Source: Erythrobasidium yunnanense (lineage: Eukaryota; Basidiomycota; Cystobasidiomycetes; Erythrobasidiales; Erythrobasidiaceae). Taken from it: DNA of 64,000 bases. Under the pieces are notes generated by a model. The model was not told where the DNA came from. It was given only the letters and a program-made list of their open reading frames with translations, and searched no databases. The position numbers were made by a program, and so were the translations under genes. How positions within the stretch are numbered: the stretch's first letter is position 1; each line of letters begins with the position of its first letter. The stretch covers positions 310,001 through 374,000 of the forward strand of contig BCJC01000009.1 in the NCBI GenBank assembly GCA_001600175.1, given 5' to 3'. Positions 1 to 12,140 of the stretch are shown in pieces.

Positions 1-1582
1 CTATGCAACCTTCTTCCTCCCTGCCCTCATCTTTCGCAAGCAATCGCTGCGGAAGAAGAGGGTCCACAGCAGCCGCTCGTCCAATCCCAATGAGGTCGAT
101 CCCATCTTCCTGAATAGCATGCAGCATGCCTTTCTTGGTCCGAAAGCCGCCAGTACACATGATCAAAGGAGCAGTCTTGCCGCCGGCGCTTGAAGCAGCG
201 TCTTGTACGACTCGCTTGGCTTGCGATGCGAAAGCTGAGAAGATGGCTTCCCGTTTTGCAGTGCGAGTCGAAGCGGTATTCTTGATGCGAGATGCAATAT
301 TTTCGTCTAGGAATGCAAGACTCTCGTAAGAGCCTCCGGAAATCTAGTCGATCAAGGTATAGTCAGCTGTAATTTCTGACGGTGCTGCCTCATCGCCTCA
401 CCTCTATGAAATCGAAAGCGCCATGTTTCGCAATGCAGGCGATATGCAAAAGAGCTTCTTCTTCCTGAGCAAAGTACGTTCTTCAGCACACGGAGCCCAA
501 ACTACGATCGGGTTATGCTTACCGTCAGCCCACCAGCCTGTCGAACAGCAATCGTTCAGATATTAAATCTCAAGGACGCTCATACCTGTGACTCACCACA
601 TAGTCTGCGGAGTTCAGCTTGATGCCGACTACAAACGGCCGAGGACGGTCTATCCGGATAGCATCTGCGATTTCCAGTATAATCCGCAGGCGTGCTTGTG
701 GGGAGCCTCCATAGTCATCTCTGCGCTTATTCGTCTGCATGCCCCACGAAAAGTAAGTGTATCAAGTACGAACAGTCTGTATCTGAACTGTTACCTTCGG
801 GCTCAGGAACGATGAAAGTAGATATCCATGGCTGTGGTATCGTTATTGCCCCATCCGAGGAGCGCGATAGAGGTATACACACACCTAGCATGAAGCTGTA
901 TACCCTTGAACCCAGCTTTCTGCGCCAGTTGAGCACCATGTACGAACTGCTGGATGACATTCTCGATATCCTCGATCGTCATGGCTCGCGGCACCTGGAA
1001 CGCTATCTTCTCTACCAGTCTACCGAGATAGGATGCAGGATTTGTGGATAGGCGAACGCTGCTTGGCGCCAGAGGAGCTTGCCAAGGCCATCTCCCTGCA
1101 CCTCGGACGGACTGGCGTCCAGTGTGCACCAGCTGTACAATACCCAGCGAGCCGCATGATTGCATGGAGGAAGCAAGGCGGGACCAAATACGTAGTGCTA
1201 TTTCATCGATCTCTTGCGGAACCCTCAAATCGCCTGGCGTTCCTAGATGAGAATGGCAGACCATAGCGTTGCCTGTCGGAACAGTCAGCCTTGCATCTAG
1301 ATCAGGGGAACATATGGAATACCGGAGATGATCATGCCATAACCAGCTTGCGACCATACTTCATACAAGCGGTAGAGCTGTTCATTCGGAGAGCCAGTAC
1401 GCAGGGACGCCAGGCCTTCTACCATTGCTGCCTTGATTATATCGCCATCTCAGTACCAGTCTATGCCAGCTTGTGGGTCCAAGCAGCACCTTGACGAGCC
1501 GATTCTTGACTTTATGGCCATCTTCACTTTGAGCAAATCGAAAGCATAGGGAATCATCAAGGAAGGGAGATCCGTCAAGCAT
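1..1582 (-). CDS. NADH:flavin oxidoreductase, old yellow enzyme family (C-terminus cut by window edge)
   Basis: An FMN-dependent ene-reductase-type protein; the physiological substrate cannot be told. Read in order on the minus strand, spliced exons give an N-terminal KNRLVKAAMVEGLASL segment, the active-site-face motif QLVHTGRQ (about 1130-1100), GFKGIQLHASHGYLLSSFLS across an intron near 890-815, then a DDYGGS motif. Close to the left edge come TGGFRTKKGMLHAIQEDG and DGIDLIGIGRAAAVDP, the usual C-terminal FMN phosphate-binding region. Several introns of roughly 55-60 nt interrupt it, for example one just after KNRLVK. The start chosen is the ATG at 1582, leaving a short leader before KNRLVK. 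The last residues lie outside the window. Family assignment is firm; the exact start is less certain. It is divergent from the MFS transporter. Confidence 0.9.
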
Positions 1583-1862
1583 AGCTGGTTAATAGATGGG
1601 GAGCATGGGAACAGTCATAAAGTGAATGTCGGAGTGCGCCAAAGTCGCCAAAAGTCAGGCTGTGACTGGTTCTTTGCGATTTTCGTTAGGTGATCCGTAG
1701 ACTTTCGTTATTAGCCTCTGTACATACAGTCTATAGCGCGGAATAACCCTTTACGTTCGCTTTTCGGACGCGCCTGAAGGCACACGTGACGGGCCTAATC
1801 ATTTGACCGCCTTGCGGAAAGGCGTGTCTTTCTTCTGCTCCCATATCTTCTAAGGATTCGTC
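1583..1862. promoter_or_regulatory. Divergent promoter region, OYE / MFS transporter
   Basis: This 280-bp spacer separates two outward-reading start codons, so it must hold both promoters. No conserved element could be assigned with confidence. The short pyrimidine-rich stretch around 1828-1850 just before the transporter start is the only compositional feature noticed. Confidence 0.5.
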
Positions 1863-4800
1863 ATGAGCACACCGGGCACGCCAGCTGGTGGAGGTGCTGC
1901 GACTGGCGACGCTGATCCTTTGCGAACGATACGCGCGACGACAGCAGCCAGGGACGATGGCCCATCGACATCGGAGAACAGCCCTTTGTCGACTTTCAAG
2001 CGTAGACAGCCTAGCAATGCTGCAGGACCTTCTGGAGCGCGAGATGGCAGCCCTGGAAGCGCCCTACGGAGCGGAGGTGCTTCGAACAAGCGGTCCTTTT
2101 CAGGCCTCTTTGGTCGCAAGCCTTCAAATGCAGGCGGAGTGAGAGAGAATGCACCTAGGCACCTCAGTATGCCTCCTGGTACGAATCTCGACGATACCCT
2201 ATCGCCTTCACGCAGAAGAGTCAGTACGAGGCGGATCTCTGGAGCCACTGGCAATCCTGTAGCTGGACGTGCTTTGGGTCCATTGTCTCCTATATCTCCA
2301 GGAGGTACTCTAGGAAGACGGATACAAGACTGGCAGTCGAGATCTGGCGCACTCTCCCCAAACGATCGGCCATCGTCTCCGACAGGTGAAGAAGGCGATG
2401 AGACGAAAGCAGAGCCTGAAATGATCGTGCCCAAGATGCTGCCAGGTTTCAAGGTACGGTCTCAGGCATCAACATGCTAGCTTGGCGGTTTCTGACACGC
2501 ATGCCTGTGAAACAGACGCCTGAATACCAGACACCTCTGCCTATAATTGCAATAACCGTCCTTGCAATCATCATGATCGGAGAATTCATGTCTGCGAACT
2601 TAGCAAGTATGTCCGCCAACTTAGAATCCGCCAGCTCAGCACACTGATTTGGTGGGCATCACAGGTCCCTTCCTTTTCCCGATGTTGGAAGACTATGGAA
2701 CACCGAGTGGTCGCGACGAAGCTTCTATAGGTTTTTGGGCCGGTATCGTCTGTAGGTGCGAAGCTTCAGCTACCAATGATACCAGCTGACGAGCCGAACT
2801 CGCAGCCTGCGTCTTCTTCCTGTCTCAGTTTACCACGGCAGTCATATGGGGTTCAATCGCCTCAAAATTCGGGCGGCGATTTGTCCTGTTCACTTCTCTG
2901 CTTGGCAATACGACAGCCCTGATTTTTTACGGAACATCCAAGTCGGTAACCGGCATGATAGTGTCTCGTCTGCTACAAGGAGCTTTCAATGGAGCTGTGG
3001 GAGTAGCAAAGACAGCTGTCAAGGACCTTACGGATTCAACAAACGAAGGTCGAGCTTATGCCGTTATGGGTCTATGCTGGTCTTTGGGAGGTATCATCGG
3101 ACCTGTGATCGGTGGCTGTAAGCTTCAGTGAATCTGTTATACCCGTTTTCCGCTGAATCCCATCGTTCTACAGGGACCGAGCATCCAGTCGAGACCATAC
3201 CTTCGATCTTTGGCAACTCAGAGCTCTTCCGCAAATATCCTTATCTGCTTCCGACAATGACTGCAGGATCTGTAACGCTGCTAGGAGCCGTTCTCTGCCT
3301 CTTCCTGTCACCCGATGGTGGTCCTCGAGAAGGCACGATCCGACTTCCAGAGGAGAAAGACATCGAGGGTGCTGTAGATGCCGTTGCCTCTCTTCCCGGA
3401 TCGATCAGGAAGAAAGTATCAGGATACTTCGGCCAATCTGGATCGGGAGCAGTCACGCCAAGAGAGGTATCTTCGCCCCTCGATATGTCGAGAAGAACTT
3501 CCTTTGCGATACCACAGGCTGGAAGTGCATATGGCTATAGCAGGAGAGACACTGGACTGAGTCGATTCAGGCGGTTATCGGCTGCAACAGCATCTCGCTA
3601 TGGTGCACCGGACGAAGATGGCAATCTGCCTGAGATGCCACCTCTCAACTTAGCACAAAGGTACGTTGCCTGCTTCAGCGTGCTTGGCATGCGTCCACTG
3701 ACATAGCTGGAACAGGCTGCTTCTGGCGAATGACGAAGCCGGTGCTTTCAATATCTCCGACATCTGGCTTGCTTCCGCAACTAGAGATGAGGCGGATCCT
3801 TACGGAGGTCTTGATGAAGACCCCTTTGCAGACGACGATATAGACGAAGATGCAGTCGACGCAGACGCCAGCATGCAAGCGGACCCTTTCCTCGATGGCA
3901 ACGAGGATGCTTCGCGCTCAAGACACGACTCAATGGTCACAGGAACGACTGAGCGGCACCGCAGTCCCTTGAAAGGTCGAATGCGCGCTGGAAGTGTAGC
4001 CTCAACAGTTGCCAGGCCGGCCATCTATCAGAATACAGGTCTCTCGAAATCGCCCATAACAGCAGCCCCCATATATCGCGATACTCCAGCTCAGCAGAGC
4101 GTGTATGATGCGCCACCCACCCCAGCTGCTCAAGCTCCCACACTAGCTGCTATTCCGGAGGGAAGACCAGCATCCACTGCCTCACCCAATAACAACCTCT
4201 TGACCGTACCTGGAGCAATAAACGACGATGCGAATGCACAACCAGCGGAACCTGAGGAGAAGCATCCTTTAGAGACATTCTCACTGATGAAAGATCTGCC
4301 TATCACGCTTATTGCGCAATATGCTGTGAGCCTACTTCGGAACAGCGTACTCGCGCTGCTATCACTTACCGTGCTTCTTCATACTAGGTCCTTGGCTTTC
4401 ACGGTACGACCAGTAAGTAACGAAACGTGCAGCATCTGGAGTCAGGCGCTCATGAGGGTTGTAGTGGATCAGATCTTCGTCTCTTATCTGGTAACGAAAC
4501 CTGCGTCGGGCGGTCTGGGTCTCGCTGCAGGCGACTATGCGAAGTAAGATGACACATATCGTGCTCAAACCACATCACTAACTTCGTTCTTCACCAGTAT
4601 CATCGCAGTAATGAGTATCTTCCAGATGCTCTTCCAATTCCGCTTCGTAAGACAGGTTTGTCCTCTGACCCCGGCATTGTGACTGACCTGTCTCTTCCGC
4701 AGTACCCACTGGTTTCTCTGCCAGCTGGCCGTCTGACTCATCTGCAGATGTTCAGACTTGGGCTGTACTTCTACATTATCCTATACTCTCTCTTCCCGGA

Positions 4801-5291
4801 GTTACGCCCGCTGCTTGGTCCTAATGGCGAGCAGAACAGCACTGTCACCTTCTCTCTCATCCTGCTTACAGCCATGAGATATTTGGCTGGAACGTGAGCG
4901 CACGTTCTCTTCGTAATTCGAGGGTGTGTTGGCTGAAATACGTCTGCAGGTGCTCGTACACTGCTGTTATGGTAAGCCTGGCTGCGTTATCCGCTTGAGC
5001 ACAGCTAATGAACTCTCTTCAGATCCTCGTCAACGCAATGACTGCGCCAGCCTATCTTCCGCTAGCGAATGGTCTTGCTCAGTCCTGCATCTCGCTTGCT
5101 CGATTCTTCGGACCACTTTTCGGGGGTGTTATCTGGTCGAACAGCATTGCCGATGGCCCAGAAGTGAGTCCTCATCTTTTTGTACATCCTTGTACACATG
5201 CTGACTAAAACCGCAGGGCTACTACATCGGATTCTTGACCGTCGCTGCCATCGCAGCCTTAGGACTCGCTCACAGCTACACCATCCGTTAA
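1863..5291 (+). CDS. Major facilitator superfamily transporter with long cytosolic N-terminus and central loop
   Basis: A multi-pass membrane transporter, probably proton-coupled; substrate unknown. Residues 1 to about 198 are Ser/Pro/Arg-rich and predicted disordered. The first membrane segments follow the first intron (PLPIIAITVLAIIMIGEF near 2540). Further exons give GRRFVLF, the classical MFS loop 2-3 element, a helix ending RLLQGAFNGAVGVAKTAVKD, and an LGGIIGPVIGG helix near 3090. A large hydrophilic central loop, about 3330-4270, is rich in Ser, Asp and Pro. The second helix bundle runs to the TAA at 5289-5291 after GLAHSYTIR. At least seven short introns are present. It resembles the fungal ZIFL/Ycr023c-type group more than sugar porters, an inference from the loop pattern. 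The loop and N-terminus look like phosphoregulated regions. Confidence 0.88.
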
Positions 5292-5609
5292 GGATTGCAT
5301 CAGCAGCATAACCGCATCAGTATTCTTTTCCCTCGAATGTCGTTCATTGTTGATATGTGCATACTCCTCTTTTCATCGAGTTTTTTTTACATGGGTTGTC
5401 TAGTAGAGACACTATGGCTACATCGTTGACTTTTTACTCTATCTATTAATCATCGCCTTCCAGTCACGAAGCATCACAATCAATCATCTTCCCTGCATTA
5501 CATGGTACAAAAACTAGACGAGCAGAGCCAGAAGTAGCTCCGTCTGGTCTTCTAGCCAGTTTCGAACAGTTGTCGTCACTGTGTCAATAACATGAGCTGA
5601 CAAGCTATC
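5292..5609. other. Convergent 3' intergenic region
   Basis: This spacer lies between the stop codons of the MFS transporter and the RBR ligase, which read towards each other. It is AT-richer than its neighbours and contains T-runs (about 5385-5391), as expected of two 3' untranslated regions. No gene was seen in it. Confidence 0.5.
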
Positions 5610-8335
5610 TTAAACACTTAAGGTAGGCTCACAATCAGGCTCGAGATCGCTCTGCATGGCATCGGTCTTCGAGTTACCTGCGTGCTCCGGATGGGCTCTC
5701 AACCAGTCTGCTTTCGCTGCATTCAGTGTCTATGCGTCAGCGCTGACTGAAAGCGAAGAGAGTCAGCGAGCCTTTTAAGCCAGCTTACCCTGAGCGGCTG
5801 CCCGTTTTGCAGCTAGCGAAGCATTGCAAAATGAATATCAACAGAGACGAATGTCAAGCAGGAGAGCTTACCTTGAGCATCATCGTCGGTCTTGTACAAA
5901 TCGCACTTGGTGCATAGAGCACAGGCAGAACCAGCTAGGAACATGACCGCTTGTCAGGCGACTTTATCGAGAAAGCAGACAGCTTGACTTACGGGGATCT
6001 CGAACATGTTGGCAGAAGTGAGCATACCTCTCTGCGCCTATGCCTTTTCGACAGACGAAGCACATCGCGTAGCCTAGCAAACAGAAGCGAGACAATGTCA
6101 GCATTCATCATTTGGATCTACAACACCAAAACGGACTTACCACACCTACATACGACCTTGTTGCACCCGTCTAGCTTCACAAAACTGAGTCCGCATTCCG
6201 GACATTGTCGCTTGACAGCATTGCTAGCTGCAGCTTCCATTGCCAGTCTCAAGCCATCAAGAGAGTCGGAACATTCATGTCCTGTATAGTAGAGCTTGCC
6301 GCATAGAAGACAGGAGCTTCTTCCGCATGTCTGGTTGTCGGTGCCGTGAATGTTGAGAATGGAAGAAGAGTACATCCCGCTGGAAACGGGTGGCGGAGGT
6401 AGTAGAGAGTAGATGTAGGCAGGTGATGACGAGGGCTTGGCCGTAAGCCGTGAGGGCGAGGTGGCAGTAGCGCTGTTTCGACACCGGAAGACATTGCCAT
6501 TTCGACGAAGGGCGATTCTTTCCAGCGTATTGCCGAGTATCTGTTGAATTCCTGAGAGGCCACAAACGGGTTCGAGAGCGAAATACAAAGGCTTCTTGTT
6601 GGTATGCGCAGCTGAAGTCGGGGTTCTTTCGATATGCCTGGAAGGCACATTGAGCAACTCGACGAAGATGAAGCTCGTGAGAGCCCAAGCGAGGAACAAA
6701 AAGCCAAGGATGGGTAGTACTGCCAGGAAACCAAGGAAACTCGGCAGATCGCGAAAGTCCAGCAGATCGACAAGCTGGATGACCGTCTTAATCTCGACAT
6801 ACGAGCAGAAAGGACATTGCACGAGCTTGGTGATCTCTTTCAGTCTTCCATCTTGTGCTATTGTAATGTTTTGAGAGATCTGGAAATTTCGTAACGTTTC
6901 TTGGGCTATCCTCCTTTCGAGCGACTGATAGAGATGCTTCGATAAGCTTCTTCTTAGCTCTTTGTCTGAAAAAGCAGCTTGACATCCTTCTATTGACAGA
7001 CATCGTATGCCCATTCCTGCGCCATAGTCTTCGATACCACGCTTCCGCCCATCTGAAGGTTTTGGACGGAGGAGTCTGATGGGAGCTTGGCCGAAGACGG
7101 TCTCTTCCACGACTCTGGAGACGCACGTCTTGCAGAACAGACAGCCGTCTGTACATTGTGCCATCTCACTGGCTGCCAAGTCGGAAAAGCAGCATCCGCA
7201 TTCTAGAGAGTTCGCCAAATTTACTGATACCGTGGGTTCCGCCGGTGAAGTGTGCTTTGTGAGTTTTGACGCTTGTTTGGTTTGCGTAAGCCAGAGATGG
7301 ATCTCATAGGCTAGAGTAGGAGATATTCCGTCTGAGGATGTAAAGGCAGTAGAAGTGAGATAGTCGCGCAGGTCAAATTGCGCTGAGTTGAGATCAAGCT
7401 TGTTCGATGCCTTGGCTGAGGATGGGGAGGAAGAAGAAGTGCTGAAGATGCGCGACATGGCAGACCAGATCTTCGAAACGAACGAGTTCGGTTGCTCTTC
7501 TTGCAATCTCTTGGCTGCTTCGACCGAGGAGAAGTAGTCAAAGTTACTCTCAGCCTATCGATAAGAAGAATCAGTACGAGAACAGGCTGACTCTCCACGT
7601 CTGGCGCACCATCACTGCCTTCAACGAGCTCTTCCAAATTGACGGGAACTGCGCGATCAACAGTTCCAGGGCGCACTCCACATAGTGCACGTCACGCAGA
7701 AGATCGCGATGAGACAGCTCTCCTGGATTTTGTCGTCTTTTATGCGATAGTGCCCCCTTCTTGTCTAATCTAGCCCATACTTCTGGAGCATCCGGAGCGA
7801 GAGAGCCGTCATTGAGCAAATAAGCGAGAGAGTGGTAGGCATAGGAGTGTCTGCTCTTTATTAGAGCTTCTCGCAGAGCAGATGTATCGATCGCCGGAAA
7901 CATCTCGTTTAAATGGATTCTATGTTACAACACGTATCAGAGGAATAGCAACATCAAAATGCGATATCTCGCTTACAACACCAGATTGCGTGTAGCTGTC
8001 TCGTCGACTCCGTATGCACCGTCCTCGAGAGACAAAGCTCTACCTTTGCCCTTCATACTTCCGCTCTTAGGCTTGAGCCTGCTATCCTGACGCATCAAGA
8101 CAGTAGGCCAGTGACCATGATTCAGTTCCAGCAGCTTGTGCGCTACTTTGGCAGCGAGTGTGCTGTCTGATGTGCCGGATGGGTATGATGATATCGCGCT
8201 TTCCAGGTATCCTGGATCGCAGTCTGGGAACATGGTACGGAGTTGAATGAGGACTTGTTGAGCATGATGGCCAGTGCTATGGTTGCCAGAGGGTGTTCTG
8301 GAACTCCCGGCTGAGCTGGACGTTGATGCCCTCAT
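5610..8335 (-). CDS. RBR-type E3 ubiquitin ligase, RNF216/TRIAD3-like
   Basis: Predicted RING-between-RING ubiquitin ligase. The RING1 part shows CGCCF..CTDGCLFCKTC (about 7205-7125) followed by VVEETVFGQ and a CLSIEGCQAAF element, matching the RNF216 subfamily order. The IBR starts at VQCPFCSYVE (about 6830), and RING2 holds RQCPECGLSFVKLDGCNK and VVCRCGK, where the RBR catalytic cysteine is expected. After an intron, the diagnostic CFVCRKGI and YAHFCQHVRDP elements follow, then CALCTKCDLY. The N-terminus carries a region resembling an ubiquitin-binding or UBA-like segment (MFPDCDPGYLESAIS). The ATG at 8335 is chosen because the longer reading frame upstream lacks an ATG. Unusual: a long hydrophobic stretch sits inside the IBR (see findings). 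Stop at 5610-5612 after EPTLSV. Family firm, substrates unknown. Confidence 0.88.
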
Positions 8336-8776
8336 TTCGTATGGCTTTCTCTCGCTGTTTTCGCACAAATTAGATTACGCATAGATCTTGTCACTACTAT
8401 TATCAATATTGATATGTTGATTGTGTCATGCTGCTTGCCTCATGTTAGCGTAAAGCTTAGCCTTGGCCGGCATTCCTGCAGAGTACGCGCTCCTCTCTGC
8501 TGCCCATCAAACAACAAATTGAAATCAAGACTGGACTGGTTCCCTTGAAACACTACAAACAACAAGATAACACTTTCGGGACTGTGCTTTAACCCTGGTC
8601 CTTATCCCCATTCGTTCCGTACATCAAGCTTGGGCCGCCTTCACTTCAGGTTCTTCAGGGTCGAAGGGCCTTCAATAGCCAGGCAGTAGCAATAGCAATA
8701 ACGGACAGCCTGTTCGCAGCTTGGTTCTGCTCCAATCCATTCCAACCAATCCACACACTCGTTTCATCCTCCAAAC
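8336..8776. promoter_or_regulatory. Divergent promoter region, RBR ligase / sugar-phosphate transporter
   Basis: A 441-bp spacer between two divergent start codons. It contains no convincing reading frame. A stretch of purine/pyrimidine-biased sequence precedes the transporter start, but no named element could be recognised. Confidence 0.45.
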
Positions 8777-10667
8777 ATGCTCGTCTCTCCCATCGTGAGC
8801 GACCCCGGCTACGCGAGCACCATCAATTCGCCCATCTGCGGTGACAGCGACAGCGAAGGATACAGCGAAAAGTATCTGCGAGGAGATGCGAGAATCGACA
8901 TGACCAGCCCGGATCACAGCTTCTCGAGCACAAACAGTAGCGCAAAGAGCAGTCCACGCTTAGGAGGAGGAAATGCAGCTGCAGGAGGGAAATTCCATCG
9001 TCAAAAAGACTCGCTGTCGTCTTCAATCTCCTTCGGTGCAAGTAGAGCAGGTCTGAAGAATTCGAGAAGCGGAGCTGCAGCTCAGTATCCTGCTTCTCTG
9101 GCCGTCTCGGTCGCAAACTCTCCTGTACTAGGATCAGAGGGACTCTATGAACCGCAGAAACCTTCTTTCTGGGATTCTTCAGCGTACTGGCTGTGAGTCG
9201 CGCGTTCGTCTGCTTGAACAAAGGTCCTTTCGCTGATGGTTTTGCTTCTCGGCCACGACAGAACCCTCTACTTCTTCTTCAACCTCTCCCTCACTCTGTA
9301 CAACAAATACGCGCTCGTCAGCTTCCCATTTCCATGGACTCTGACATGCATCCACTCTTTATCCGCAACTATCGGGTCATACACGGCCTACAGACAGGGT
9401 TACTTCCAACGAAGTGCCACTCCAGCTCTGCGCGAACAGCTGGTCCTGCTCGCGTTCAGCTCGTTATATACTATCAACATCGCCGTCAGCAATCTATCGC
9501 TCAACCTCGTCTCGGTACCCGTACATCAAGTTGTTAGATCGACTACTCCCCTCTTCACGATGGCTATCTCAATCTGCCTATTTGGGAAGTCATACCTCTT
9601 ACAAACATATTTGTCGCTTATCCCAGTCATACTGGGAGTGTGCCTTGCGACGTGAGCTCACAACTTACCCTTTTCCCGGCGACGGAGCTGATGTTGCTTG
9701 GCTATAGATACGGCGACTATTCCTTCACCACCTGGGGACTCCTCCTCACTCTGCTCGGTGCTCTTTTGGCTGCCATCAAGGGAATCGCTACAAACAGAAT
9801 CCTAGTTGGCAGACTAAAGTTCCATCCTCTAGATCTCCTGCTGCGTATGAGTCGTGCGTGTCCCTCTTGCCGACCTTCCGTACCAGACTGACGGTGTCTC
9901 GTGTCCTGACAGCCCTCGCTTTCGGCCAATGCCTCCTCTTCTCCGTCGCCAGCGGCGAATTATCCGAAGTCTACACCCGCACATTCGTCACGCAGACATT
10001 GACGAGAGGCCAATGGGCATCGCTGTTCATGAATGGAGCAATCGCATTCGGCCTGAATGTAGTCAGTTTCACAGCAAATAAGAAGACTGGAGCACTCACG
10101 ATGAGTGTTGCGGCAAACGTCAAGCAGGTCTTGACTATCGTACTGTGAGCCTGCTCCTCCCCTACTCCTTCCTAGAATAGAATAAGTAGACTGATACGTG
10201 TGTGACTGCGCAGCGCCGTCGTCATCTTCAATCTCACCATCAACGGGATCAATCTGCTTGGTATCACATCGACAATCGCAGGCGGAGCCTACTATTCCTA
10301 CGTCGAGTACCAAGCTAAGCAAAACAGCGGCAAAGGCGCTGTATCGCTCGGCGCTTCTTCCACCCTATCTACTCCTCTGCTCGGTGGTCCTTCCTCCTCA
10401 GATATGCTAGGCGTGAACAGCGGAGCATCACTGCCTTATCCATACTATGAGAAACTGTCGCCGCTACCGATGGAGTCTTCTTCCAATCCATTCGCAGAAG
10501 CGCAGACTCAGGGTAGCAAGATGCAACAAGCGAGGAGGAACGAAGAATACTATCAGAGTCGACAACAGAATGATGAAGACATCCCTGCGGCAGCTGCGAG
10601 CGCCTACCATCGAAAAGTAGACTCGCTGGCTGCTTTCCGAGAGTTTCAGTACCCGATAACGAAGTAA
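8777..10667 (+). CDS. Triose-phosphate-transporter (TPT) family nucleotide-sugar/sugar-phosphate translocator
   Basis: Drug/metabolite-superfamily antiporter of Golgi or ER membranes; the carried substrate is not determinable here. Exon 1 encodes about 137 polar, Ser/Gly-rich residues. The membrane core begins with LTLYNKYALVSFPFPWTLT (about 9290-9345), where NKY..FPFPWTLT is the TPT family signature, continues with VPVHQVVRSTTPLFTM, then a GLLLTLLGALLAAIKGIATN helix, TMSVAANVKQVLTIVL and FNLTINGINLLGITSTIAGG (about 10240-10285), and YSYVEYQ. This covers roughly ten helices. The C-terminal tail of about 110 residues is polar, ending FREFQYPITK. About four introns of 50-70 nt separate the exons. 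Start is the first ATG with the continuous N-terminal frame. Family confident. Confidence 0.9.
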
Positions 10668-12140
10668 CAAGCAGGCGCAATTCCTACGACAGTCATCAAG
10701 AGTATGTTATTCCGTCAGCAGCAGCAAGTTTTCATTAGACGTCAGGCTTCGTGCAGCAGTTCCAGGTAGCAGCATCTTCAGTCACCGCTGTTTCGTATGT
10801 CGTTATTATCTGCTTTCCCCCCTCTTCTATCCTTATTCGTGGCTTGCTTGTAGCCCTTATCTTTAGATGAAAACAAAAAGCACGGGCTAGGAGCCTGCTT
10901 ATCATAGAAGTCGTTACTTTCGTTCTTTCTTCACTCTCGTTTTTCCTCCCTTCCCTCTTTTTTATGCTTATTAGCTGTTATTGTAGACAGATCAGATTAG
11001 ATCAGATCAGATGCTAGAGCTAGTATCCTTGAAGTCAATCGTCACTATGCCCAGGCGGAGAAAGATCACTCGATTCCTTCCCATCGTTCCCCATTACTCT
11101 CCATTCTGTTTCTCCATCTCATATCTATCTGCTCTACCCACCTTTCTTCCTTTCATGCTATCCTACCCATCACACTCTGACTTTCTGTCCTTGCTGATGA
11201 GAATATTCTACTAGCAGGCCCCCAGGAGGCCTTGCATACATATCAGGGCAGACCTGTCTGTCCGGCTGCTTGGCATGCCCTCGCAAGTCGTCTTCCATGC
11301 GGTCTTGTAATATGATCCGGAAGCCTTCTTCGACAACCCGACGATGGCAGCTTGCAGCGACGTCCTGCACACCCTCGCTATATCAATTAGTCACATTACA
11401 TGACCCTACCTGTGTCCCAATCAACTCAATACAGAAGAGCGATCCATACCAACGAGTTCTGGGCATCCTGCCGGGTGGAAGAAGGCAGTCTGGCTATAGG
11501 AACGTATACCGCCTTCGCACAAAGCACACAACACCCTTTGATGACCTTCGATGATTAACGTGCAAGGAAGGTCAAGTCAATAGTCGTTCCCTCTTCTCGC
11601 AATTCAGTTCGAAGGGTCAGCGGAATGACCACAGGAATCAGAAGCATATTTGGGTGGGGTATGTATTTTGTATTTCTGGACTAGCATATGCGAAACGACG
11701 AAGATAGGTAAACGACACGACAAGGAGATGATGGGCAGATCATATCAATAAATACAGTGACAGCTCGGAAAGGAAGGAAAAGAAATATGCACGAACTAGT
11801 AGTAATAGGAGACTGAAGAAAGGTTGGAGGTTCTTGTAGAACGAATGTGAGGGTAAGGAGGATCGATGCTTGGAGAAGGGGAAGATCGCTTGCGAGAAGA
11901 AGGCAAAGCGATCTTTGTCTATCGTGGTTGGAGCAGGTGAGAATCGTCTAAAGGTGTAAGAATGATGCTACGGTAGGAGGAGTATGGGGAAAATGTCCAT
12001 GTTAGGAAGATAGCGCTACGGAGAGCGTTGTATTATGTTGGCGTGTAGAAAGATAGTCTAGAAGGAATGATATCGGGTGGATTGGTGTGTATAATCGTCC
12101 ATCTCGAAGCAGGTGTTACCTCTCGTACTGACTTCTTTTC
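10668..12140. other. Intergenic region, 3' UTRs and a doubtful small gene
   Basis: About 1.5 kb between the TPT transporter and the end of the GH26-like gene. From 10700 to about 11000 the strand is T-rich with pyrimidine tracts and AGATC-type short repeats at 10987-11010, typical of a 3' end. The part 11170-11650 carries a possible small minus-strand gene listed separately. The rest, 11650-12140, is purine-rich on the plus strand and shows no convincing coding sequence. Confidence 0.4.
11170..11647 (-). CDS. Possible small gene of unknown function
   Basis: Not recognised. On the minus strand an ATG at 11647 opens a frame starting MLLIPVVIPLTLRTELREEG, and a second frame ends at the TGA at 11170 with a charged segment (RRVVEEGFRIILQDRMEDDL). 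The two can be joined by introns with plausible GT..AG ends, the second containing a CTAAT branch-like site, to give a protein of roughly 110 residues. The hydrophobic N-terminus could be a signal anchor. There is no family match that I can name, and chance open frames could produce this. Transcript evidence would decide it. Confidence 0.22.

Noticed and set aside
1850-2452. 200-codon open frame antisense to the MFS N-terminus
   Set aside because: It mirrors a Ser/Pro/Arg-rich low-complexity region and encodes no recognisable domain; the plus-strand frame leads into the transporter.
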